Shown one piece after another: positions 1-5,671 of a stretch of DNA of 16,523 nucleotides (the stretch's first letter is position 1; each line of letters begins with the position of its first letter). Below the pieces are notes generated by a model that was given only the letters and a program-made list of their open reading frames with translations, made no database searches and had not been told where the DNA came from. The DNA is from a bacterium (lineage in GTDB: Bacteria > Bacillota_A > Clostridia > Lachnospirales > Lachnospiraceae), in assembly GCA_004562915.1 (NCBI GenBank), contig SFQZ01000064.1:1-16523 (forward strand), written 5' to 3'. Both the position numbers and the translations under genes were made by a program.

Positions 1-11
1 CAGCATAAAAA

Positions 12-50
12 TACAGCCACATTCTCTAATTTTTCCCAAATGTGGCTGTA
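12..50. repeat. Perfect 12-bp inverted repeat (hairpin) at the left edge
   Basis: TACAGCCACATT at 12-23 is matched exactly by its reverse complement at 39-50, with a 15-base loop. Read on the minus strand, the stem is followed by five T residues (complement of 7-11), so it looks like a factor-independent terminator for leftward transcription. No minus-strand gene lies to its right. It may instead be the back half of a bidirectional terminator for a gene left of the window, but the plus-strand side has no T run. Confidence 0.55.
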
Positions 51-53
51 CCT

Positions 54-90
54 GTTGCATTTACTTTGACAAAGTTGCATTTACTTTGTC
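54..90. promoter_or_regulatory. Repeated candidate operator for the downstream MarR-fusion gene
   Basis: GTTGCATTTACTTTG occurs at 54-68 and again at 74-88, exactly 20 bp apart. The half-sites ACTTTG (63-68), CAAAGT (70-75) and ACTTTG (83-88) alternate, so 63-75 is itself a palindrome of ACTTTG/CAAAGT around one base. MarR-family dimers bind such short palindromes, often in their own promoters. The array lies immediately upstream of the -35 element of a gene whose product carries a MarR-like domain. Binding is inferred, not shown. Confidence 0.45.
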
Positions 91-100
91 ATTTAACCAA

Positions 101-129
101 TTGCATATTCATTCACTGAATGGTACAAT
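101..129 (+). promoter_or_regulatory. Sigma-A promoter of the GT2-MarR operon
   Basis: The -35 is TTGCAT at 101-106 and the -10 is TACAAT at 124-129, separated by 17 bp. Transcription would start near 136. The TTGCAT hexamer is also a partial third copy of the GTTGCATTT repeat found just upstream, so an operator-bound protein could directly cover the -35. Confidence 0.6.
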
Positions 130-182
130 AGAGCAAGACTCTTAACAATGTAAGTATGAATAGAATAATTGAGGTTATGAAT

Positions 183-1517
183 ATGAATCCACTGGTAAGT
201 ATTATTGTTCCTGTATATAATGCACAGGCCAATCTGAATCGTTGTATCGACAGTGTCCTGAAGCAGGATTTTGAAGATTTTGAGCTGATTTTGGTAGATG
301 ACGGAAGTACGGATCATTCCGGCTGTCTGTGTGATGAATACGCGGCAGTTGATTCCAGGATCCGTGTGATACACAAGGAAAATACCGGCGTCTCGGACAG
401 CAGGAATACAGCACTGGATCTGGCAAAGGGAACATATCTTCAATTTCTCGACAGTGATGACTGGATTACTGTAGATGCCACCAGTCTGTTGGTGCGGGCA
501 GCAGAGGAAACACAATGTGATCTGGTGATAGCGGATTTTTACCGGGTAGTGGGTGAAAGAGTATCACATAAAGGTGATATACAGGAAGAAAAGCTTTTAT
601 CCAGAGAAGAATTTGCGGTGCATATGATGGAAAAACCGGCAGATTTTTATTATGGAGTACTCTGGAATAAGTTGTACCGAAGAGAACTGGTAGAAAAATA
701 TCATTTGCGTATGGACTCGGAGATCAGCTGGTGTGAAGATTTTATGTTTAATCTGGAATATATCCGGCATGCCGGAAGTGTATATTCTCTTCGTGTCCCT
801 ATTTATTACTATGTAAAGACAAAAGGTTCTCTCGTCAGTCAGGGAATGAGTATTACAAATACATTCAAGATGAAACGTAATGTTTTTGAATATTATAACC
901 GGTTTTATAAAGATGTGTTTGAGGAAGAAGACTATGAGAAGAGCAGACTGCAGGTGTATCGATTTTTCTTTGATGCTGCAGGAGATGGAATCGTACCCCC
1001 GGCGATACTTCCGGGTTCCATAAAGCTGGGAGAAGAGCGGACAAAGGTGAGTGCGGAAGTGATTGAGGGAGAGGGCATCTTGCTGGATGCCTACAGAGAG
1101 AGCAAACTTCTGGACAGATATCTGGAGACAGCCGCAATTAAAAATGATCTTTCACTGGGAGAAGCGCGTATACTTTTGTATCTTACCCATCCTCATGATA
1201 AATGTAGCCGGAAGGAACTGGCGGATATTACGAATATGACTAGAGCTGGTCTTTCTATGACACTTCAAAAGCTGATCGGTAAAGGATTTATTCGAATTCG
1301 CGACAACGGAAATAAGAGGGAAGCAGAAGAAAAAAACACAGTACGTCAATTGGATATTGTGCTCTTAAAGGCAGCAGATCCAATCGTGGAAGATCTTCTG
1401 ATCGCTCAAAAGGATTACAGACAGATGATGTTTTCCGGTTTTGGCGAGGAAGAAATGGAACAGTACCTGTTCATGAACGAAAAAATCAGAGCGAATATTC
1501 AGAAAGCACTAAAATAA
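183..1517 (+). CDS. Family-2 glycosyltransferase fused to a C-terminal MarR-type winged helix
   Basis: The 444-residue product has two recognisable halves. Residues 1 to about 215 form a GT-A glycosyltransferase of family 2: SIIVPVYN (6-13), nucleotide-sugar-binding VDDGSTD (38-44), the DxD-like metal motif DSDD (90-93), and a WCED segment (183-186) at the usual catalytic-acid position. Residues about 300-444 read like a MarR protein: a dimerisation-like helix, a helix-turn-helix (ELADITNMTRAGLSMTLQKL, 345-364), a basic wing (371-380) and long C-terminal helices. The canonical DxR of the MarR wing is degenerate here. There is no signal peptide or membrane segment, so the protein is probably cytosolic. 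The start at 183 is preferred because GAGG at 171-174 is spaced 8 bases from it; in-frame ATGs at 156 and 177 lack good spacing. It heads a three-gene operon. The acceptor sugar and DNA target are unknown. The fusion is clear from the sequence; DNA binding is inferred. Confidence 0.85.
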   Translation: MNPLVSIIVPVYNAQANLNRCIDSVLKQDFEDFELILVDDGSTDHSGCLCDEYAAVDSRIRVIHKENTGVSDSRNTALDLAKGTYLQFLDSDDWITVDATSLLVRAAEETQCDLVIADFYRVVGERVSHKGDIQEEKLLSREEFAVHMMEKPADFYYGVLWNKLYRRELVEKYHLRMDSEISWCEDFMFNLEYIRHAGSVYSLRVPIYYYVKTKGSLVSQGMSITNTFKMKRNVFEYYNRFYKDVFEEEDYEKSRLQVYRFFFDAAGDGIVPPAILPGSIKLGEERTKVSAEVIEGEGILLDAYRESKLLDRYLETAAIKNDLSLGEARILLYLTHPHDKCSRKELADITNMTRAGLSMTLQKLIGKGFIRIRDNGNKREAEEKNTVRQLDIVLLKAADPIVEDLLIAQKDYRQMMFSGFGEEEMEQYLFMNEKIRANIQKALK

Positions 1518-1529
1518 AGGAAAGAGAAT

Positions 1530-2198
1530 ATGAAAAGAAACGGAAAAGAAATACTGATTCGCGTGGTGATTCTGTTAATCGGACTTACCATAGCGCATTT
1601 TGGAGTGACTTTGTTTTTATTGGCTGATCTTGGAGCAGATCCATTTAATGTGTTGGTACAGGGAATCTTTCGGACAGTGGACAGACTGATAAACTGGACT
1701 TTCCTGACTCATGGCAATACTCATATGACCATCTGTTTCCTGATTATCCTGATACTTCTGATCGTTGACAGAAACTACATAAAAATCGGTACCATTTTGT
1801 GTATGATCTGTGGCGGACCGATCATTGATTTTTTTACAGGAATATTGTCCTGTTTCTTTGAAAATGAAATGGCACTGTGGGTGAAAATTATTGTACTTGC
1901 TGCAGGATGTGTGATCCTTGCATTTGGAATGACCATCGTGATCAAATCGGATGCGGGAACAGGCCCTAATGATCTGGTGGCGGTAGTGATCAGTGATAAA
2001 ACAAAGTACAGATTCAGTATGGTGAGAATCCTTGTTGACCTGTCGTTTGTACTGGTGGGATTTGCATTGGGAGGTTCTGTGGGTATAGGGACAATTATCT
2101 GCGCGGCATTGGTGGGCCCGGTTGCTGGATTTTTCCTTCCTTATAGCGAAAAAGTTGTTCATAGAGTTTTGAAGTTAAATAGACTGGAGGATAAATAA
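1530..2198 (+). CDS. YczE/YitT-like multi-pass membrane protein
   Basis: This 222-residue protein has about six hydrophobic segments (roughly 8-32, 66-79, 84-106, 117-138, 163-180, 185-204). It is an internal duplication: ADLGADPFN (32-40) matches SDAGTGPND (140-148), and IGTILCMICGGPIIDFF (86-102) matches IGTIICAALVGPVAGFF (186-202). Paired glycine-rich motifs after a LADLGADPFN segment are typical of the YczE/YitT group of Firmicute inner-membrane proteins, whose substrate is not established. GGAAAGAG just upstream is the ribosome binding site. The gene starts 12 bases after the glycosyltransferase fusion gene and its stop codon overlaps the next start codon (TAATG), so it is cotranscribed and probably translationally coupled to the aldolase-family gene. 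A transport role is a guess from the fold only. Confidence 0.8.
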   Translation: MKRNGKEILIRVVILLIGLTIAHFGVTLFLLADLGADPFNVLVQGIFRTVDRLINWTFLTHGNTHMTICFLIILILLIVDRNYIKIGTILCMICGGPIIDFFTGILSCFFENEMALWVKIIVLAAGCVILAFGMTIVIKSDAGTGPNDLVAVVISDKTKYRFSMVRILVDLSFVLVGFALGGSVGIGTIICAALVGPVAGFFLPYSEKVVHRVLKLNRLEDK

Positions 2199-3223
2199 TG
2201 TTATCTTTTGAATGCGATTATACAGAAGGCGCACATGAGAAAATTTTGCAGCGCCTGATAGAAGTAAACCGGGAACATCTGTCAGGTTATGGAAGTGACA
2301 GATACTGTGAAAGTGCAAAGGAAAAAATCCGTCGGGAGTGTCAATGCCCCGATGCAGAGATTTCCTTTTTGGTGGGTGGTACGCAGGCAAATGCTGTGGT
2401 GATCGATGCCATGCTTAAGTCATATGAAGGAGTGGTAGCGGTCAAAACGGGGCATGTGAATGCTCATGAAGCCGGAGCTATCGAATATACCGGGCATAAA
2501 GTATTGGAAGTTCCTCAGCATGAAGGCAAAATGGATGCGGGTGAACTGGAAACATATCTTGAAAGTTTCTGGAAAGATGATAATTATGAACATATGGTAT
2601 TTCCGGGAATGGTTTATATTTCTCATCCTACAGAGTACGGGACACTTTACAGTAAAAAGGAACTCGCTGATCTTTCAGCAGTTTGCAGAAAATTTAAGAT
2701 TCCTCTATATATGGATGGTGCGCGGCTGGGCTATGGACTGATGAGTAAGAATACAGATGTGACGCTTCCGATGATCGCAGATTTTTGCGATGTATTTTAT
2801 ATCGGAGGGACAAAAGTGGGAGCACTCTGCGGAGAAGCCGTTGTATTTACAAAGAATAATATGCCTGCGCATTTTCTTACGATTGTAAAACAGCATGGGG
2901 CACTGCTGGCAAAGAGATGGCTGTTGGGACTGCAGTTTGATACTTTGTTTTCAGATGGACTGTATTATAAAATCAGCAGACATGCTATTGAAATGGCAGA
3001 AGTTTTGAAAGATGGATTTGAGAAAAAGGGCTATTCATTTTTCCTGGAATCACCGACTAATCAACAATTTATTATTCTGGAAAATCAACATATGGAAAGG
3101 CTGAAAGATGAAGTAACTTTCAGTTACTGGGAAAAAGTGGATGATGATCACACGGTGGTCAGATTTGCTACCAGTTGGGCGACTACGAGAGAAGACATTG
3201 AAAAATTGTTTACCCTGATCTGA
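2198..3223 (+). CDS. Threonine aldolase-family PLP-dependent lyase
   Basis: The 341-residue product is a fold-type I PLP enzyme of the beta-eliminating lyase/threonine aldolase family, which typically cleaves L-threonine or allo-threonine to glycine and acetaldehyde. Visible landmarks are the phosphate-binding VGGTQAN (59-65), H86 in the position that stacks on the cofactor followed by HEAGAIE (90-96), D173 and R176 in YMDGARLGYG, and the Schiff-base lysine K206 in YIGGTKVGAL. Length is normal for the family (about 335-350). The ATG shares its A with the preceding TAA stop, and GGAGG at 2185-2189 serves as ribosome binding site. Its place in an operon with a glycosyltransferase-regulator fusion and a membrane protein is not explained by simple glycine supply. 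The exact substrate cannot be read from the sequence. Confidence 0.87.
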   Translation: MLSFECDYTEGAHEKILQRLIEVNREHLSGYGSDRYCESAKEKIRRECQCPDAEISFLVGGTQANAVVIDAMLKSYEGVVAVKTGHVNAHEAGAIEYTGHKVLEVPQHEGKMDAGELETYLESFWKDDNYEHMVFPGMVYISHPTEYGTLYSKKELADLSAVCRKFKIPLYMDGARLGYGLMSKNTDVTLPMIADFCDVFYIGGTKVGALCGEAVVFTKNNMPAHFLTIVKQHGALLAKRWLLGLQFDTLFSDGLYYKISRHAIEMAEVLKDGFEKKGYSFFLESPTNQQFIILENQHMERLKDEVTFSYWEKVDDDHTVVRFATSWATTREDIEKLFTLI

Positions 3224-3269
3224 AAATTTGCCAGGACAGAAGCCGTAAGGATCAAACGGGGGAAGCCAG

Positions 3270-3979
3270 ATGGAAAAAGAGAGAGTAAGAATCATTGATA
3301 TAGCAGAAGAACTGGGACTCAGTACTGCTACGGTATCTAATGTAATCCATGGAAAGACCGGTAAAATATCCGACGAGACAGTACGCAGAGTGCAGAAACT
3401 TCTGAAAGAACGTCAGTATATTCCCAGTATGGCGGGAATTTTACTTGCACAGAATAACTCGAGAATTATCGGTGTTGTGATCAATGATCATGAAAAATAT
3501 GAATCAAAAGTTCTGGAAGACAGTTTTATTGCCTCGGCGCTGAATGCCTTGTCACATGAAATTGAAAAAGCAGGATATTTTATGATGACAAAAATTACCC
3601 GTGAGTATAATGAGATAACACGATTTGCATCCATGTGGAATATGGAAGGTTTGGTTGTGATCGGATTTTGTGAACAGGATTATAAAAAGCTGAGAGATTC
3701 TATGCTATAACTTTCATGCAGCTTTTACAGGAAAATGGAATCAAAGTACCGGAAGAAATCTCTGTCTGCGGCTTTGATGACACACCACTTTGCGAAATGG
3801 TTTGTCCAACCCTTACCACAGTAAAACAGGACAACAGCGAAAGAGCCCAAAAAGCCCAAAAAGCTATTTCACTGCTGAAACAAATGAAAGAAGGTACAGT
3901 CAGCGGAATGACCTACAGACTACCGGTAGAACTTGTTATTAGAAAAAGCACTCCGTTTCAGAAGCATTGGTGCAAGTGA
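3270..3979 (+). pseudogene. LacI-family regulator broken by an internal deletion
   Basis: The first frame (3270-3710, 146 residues) holds the full LacI helix-turn-helix (IIDIAEELGLSTATVSNVIHG, about 8-28), the hinge region and the start of the sugar-binding core. It stops right after RDSM. A second frame (to 3979) resumes with YAITFMQLLQENG and contains the C-terminal signature ISVCGFDDTPL and PTLTTV, ending normally. About 100 central core residues expected in a roughly 335-residue LacI protein are absent from both frames, so this is an out-of-frame deletion rather than a point frameshift. The left frame still reads as family-like through 3704 and the right frame from 3701, leaving TATG as a plausible microhomology at the join. 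The start has GGGGGAAG at 3258-3265. It follows the aldolase gene by 46 bases and may have regulated a sugar locus. The DNA-binding domain could still be made but would lack the dimerising core. Confidence 0.85.
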
Positions 3980-4095
3980 GCCTGAAGATCCAGCGCTTAC
4001 GTAGACTTAAGCGCGAAGGCTTTCCTGAGCGTTTTAGCCGGAGTTAGCGCTTAGCTGAAGGGGAACGACCTGGTTCTGAAACGGAGTGCTTTTTT
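3943..4095. terminator. Long structured inverted-repeat element, bidirectional terminator
   Basis: A 21-base arm at 3943-3963 is repeated exactly as its reverse complement at 4074-4094, bracketing about 110 bases. The right arm runs into TTTTTT (4090-4095) and the left arm, read on the minus strand, also runs into a T run, so it can end transcription both ways between the convergent lacI remnant and thiD. The interior holds further pairing: TTAAGCGC (4007-4014) with GCGCTTAG (4047-4054), GGCT (4018-4021) with AGCC (4036-4039), and an alternative GCGCTTA/TAAGCGC hairpin (3993-3999 with 4008-4014). The left arm lies inside the last codons of the LacI C-terminal frame. The composite, repeat-like interior suggests a dispersed element rather than a simple terminator. 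Confidence 0.6.
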
Positions 4096-4108
4096 CTTTG
4101 CATGTCTT

Positions 4109-4924
4109 TCACGAACCAAAATGTGCTTCTTTAACATATTCCCCGGTTATATTGAAGGCATGATTCATGGGTCCGCTTCCTTTCCCAAGATCCAGCATGG
4201 CTGCCAGGGCACCGGATATATAAGATTTTGCACGTTCTACTGAAGTATCAAGGTCAAATCCTTTTGCCAGATTTGAGGCAATGGCACTTGAGAGAGTACA
4301 TCCGGTTCCGTGAGTATTGGGGTTTTGGATTCGGGTTCCGTAAAACCATCGATAATCTCTGCCACGATACAGAAGATCGTTGGCGTCGTTCAGTTGATGA
4401 CCACCCTTTAAAAGTACAGCACAGTGATATGCATCACTGATTTTTTGTGCAGCTATTATCATATCCTCTGCGGTTTTGACTTCCATATCGGCAAGGACTT
4501 CCGCTTCCGGGATATTGGGGGTCAGAACAGTGGCAAGAGGAAGAAGCCGTTCTTTTAATGAAGTTATGGCGTTGTCGCTGATCAGTTTGGAACCGCTGGT
4601 GGCTACCATGACCGGATCTACTACGATATTTTCAGCGTGATATGCGGTAAGTTTTTCTGAGATAGCCATGATAAGATCTGAAGAAGATACCATACCGATT
4701 TTGACGGCGTCAGGACGAATATCAGTAAAGATACAATCCAATTGTTCTTTTAAAAAGGAAGGAGCCACTTCCAGAATTCCGGTTACACCGGTCGTATTTT
4801 GTGCAGTAAGAGCAGTGATCGCACTCATGGCATAAACTCCATTGGCGGTCATAGTTTTGATGTCAGCCTGAATGCCGGCGCCGCCGCTGGAGTCACTTCC
4901 GGCGATTGTAAGAGCAGTTTTCAT
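4109..4924 (-). CDS. thiD: Hydroxymethylpyrimidine / phosphomethylpyrimidine kinase
   Basis: The 271-residue product is a ribokinase-fold ThiD. It phosphorylates HMP to HMP-P and then HMP-PP for thiamine synthesis in the cytosol. Family marks are the N-terminal substrate loop AGSDSSGGAG (8-17), TAQNT (40-44) with the base-recognising glutamine, DPVM (103-106), TPNIPEAEVL (135-144), and the anion-hole motif NTHGTGCTLSSA (203-214), with the cysteine at 209 in the catalytic position. Length is typical. The start at 4924 is chosen because GAAGGG lies about 6 bases upstream on the minus strand. An extended start at 4960 would overlap thiW and has no ribosome binding site. It lies 19 bases after thiW, which fits a salvage operon that imports a pyrimidine or thiazole precursor and activates it. 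A pyridoxine-kinase activity is known for some relatives and cannot be excluded. Confidence 0.9.
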   Translation of the reverse strand: MKTALTIAGSDSSGGAGIQADIKTMTANGVYAMSAITALTAQNTTGVTGILEVAPSFLKEQLDCIFTDIRPDAVKIGMVSSSDLIMAISEKLTAYHAENIVVDPVMVATSGSKLISDNAITSLKERLLPLATVLTPNIPEAEVLADMEVKTAEDMIIAAQKISDAYHCAVLLKGGHQLNDANDLLYRGRDYRWFYGTRIQNPNTHGTGCTLSSAIASNLAKGFDLDTSVERAKSYISGALAAMLDLGKGSGPMNHAFNITGEYVKEAHFGS

Positions 4925-4943
4925 TCTTTTCCCTTCTTTCATA

Positions 4944-5465
4944 TCAGATTTTCTGGTCATTCAGATTGCCAAGATAGATATCAAAAACTTTCATCTTTTT
5001 CATGGCAGTTACCATTATGGCAGCAAGGATCGTTCCGCCAAGGCTGGAGATAAAAAATGGTACGACAAAAGCAAAGACAGCACATTCATTTCCCATCAGA
5101 AAAGCAGCAATCGGATAGCTTAAAAGTCCGCCGATGACAGATGTTCCAATCAATTCTCCCAGATAGGCAAGCGGAAGGCGTTTCCCATGGCGATATAAAA
5201 GACCGCACAAAAGGGCACCACACATGGAACCCGGAAAAGCAAGCAGCGTTCCTGTACCCATCAGATTCCGTAAAAGGCTTGTCACAAATGCCATACATAC
5301 AGCGTAGCCGGGACCCAGAAATACACCACTCAGAATATTGATAAAATGCTGAACCGGTGCACACTTGGATGCGCCGACCGGTATGGAAAGCGGGGAACAT
5401 ACAATACCAACGGCAATCAAAATGCCTGCAAGAGCAAGCTTTCTTACATTAACATTTTTCTTCAT
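4944..5465 (-). CDS. thiW: ThiW-family ECF transporter S component (thiamine precursor uptake)
   Basis: The 173-residue, highly hydrophobic protein has about five to six membrane segments and the characteristic ThiW stretches SPLSIPVGASKCAPVQH (near 25-41), LGPGYAVCMAF (50-60), SLLRNLMGTGTLLAFPGSM (63-81) and PIAAFLMG. ThiW proteins are substrate-binding components of energy-coupling-factor transporters and are assigned to uptake of the thiazole precursor of thiamine. They need a separate EcfA/A'/T module, which is not in this window. The start at 5465 follows a strong AGGAGG (5471-5476), giving the start MKKNVNVRKLALAG; an upstream in-frame ATG at 5510 lacks such a site and lies within the promoter. 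The gene is first in a thiW-thiD operon. Confidence 0.87.
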   Translation of the reverse strand: MKKNVNVRKLALAGILIAVGIVCSPLSIPVGASKCAPVQHFINILSGVFLGPGYAVCMAFVTSLLRNLMGTGTLLAFPGSMCGALLCGLLYRHGKRLPLAYLGELIGTSVIGGLLSYPIAAFLMGNECAVFAFVVPFFISSLGGTILAAIMVTAMKKMKVFDIYLGNLNDQKI

Positions 5466-5475
5466 AGAAACCTCC

Positions 5476-5501
5476 TGTGGATAACTTTTTAACGTGGATA
5501 A
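5476..5501 (-). promoter_or_regulatory. Two DnaA-box-like sites in the thiW leader
   Basis: On the minus strand TTATCCACA (5484 to 5476) is a perfect match to the DnaA box TTATNCACA, and TTATCCACG (5501 to 5493) matches 8 of 9. They lie in the same orientation 17 bases apart. One touches the -10 of the thiW promoter and the other touches its ribosome binding site. Whether DnaA binds is unknown; the sites are seen, the role is inferred. Confidence 0.4.
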
Positions 5502-5529
5502 TCGTATCATATTCCCTATTTGATTTCAA
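5501..5529 (-). promoter_or_regulatory. Promoter of thiW-thiD
   Basis: On the minus strand the -35 is TTGAAA (5529-5524) and the -10 is TACGAT (5506-5501), with 17 bases between. The predicted leader is only about 30 bases, too short for a TPP riboswitch. Confidence 0.55.
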
Positions 5530-5584
5530 CTTTTATTCCGGCAGAAGTTCACGCAAAATTTATAAAAAATTTTGAAACCTTTTC

Positions 5585-5612
5585 TTGAAGAAAATCAATA
5601 TAAGGTTATAAT
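5585..5612 (+). promoter_or_regulatory. Promoter of ftsH
   Basis: TTGAAG at 5585-5590 and TATAAT at 5607-5612 are separated by 16 bases. Transcription would begin near 5619, a few bases before the leader hairpin. Confidence 0.6.
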
Positions 5613-5630
5613 AAATTAAGAAAACATATA

Positions 5631-5656
5631 TTGGAAATCCTTCATAGGATATCCAA
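5631..5656 (+). promoter_or_regulatory. Stem-loop in the ftsH leader
   Basis: The 11-base arms 5631-5641 and 5646-5656 are complementary with one mismatch and a 4-base loop. It sits near the predicted transcript 5' end and 5 bases before the ribosome binding site AAGGAGAGG (5661-5669). It could stabilise the mRNA or serve as a palindromic operator in DNA; the sequence does not decide between these. Confidence 0.45.
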
Positions 5657-5671
5657 AGAAAAGGAGAGGAT

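Noticed and set aside
54..106. Short CRISPR-like repeat array
   Set aside because: Only two full copies of 15 bases, 5-base gaps, no cas genes; the position over a promoter fits an operator better.
3702..3720. Simple point frameshift joining two halves of a full LacI gene
   Set aside because: The two pieces together have about 233 residues and lack the central core, so bases are missing rather than shifted.
5476..5501. Replication origin at the DnaA-box pair
   Set aside because: Only two boxes, no AT-rich unwinding region with further boxes, and no dnaA, dnaN or recF nearby.
5466..5671. TPP riboswitch upstream of thiW
   Set aside because: The conserved CTGAGA and pyrophosphate-helix sequences are not found on the minus strand, and the likely leader is too short.
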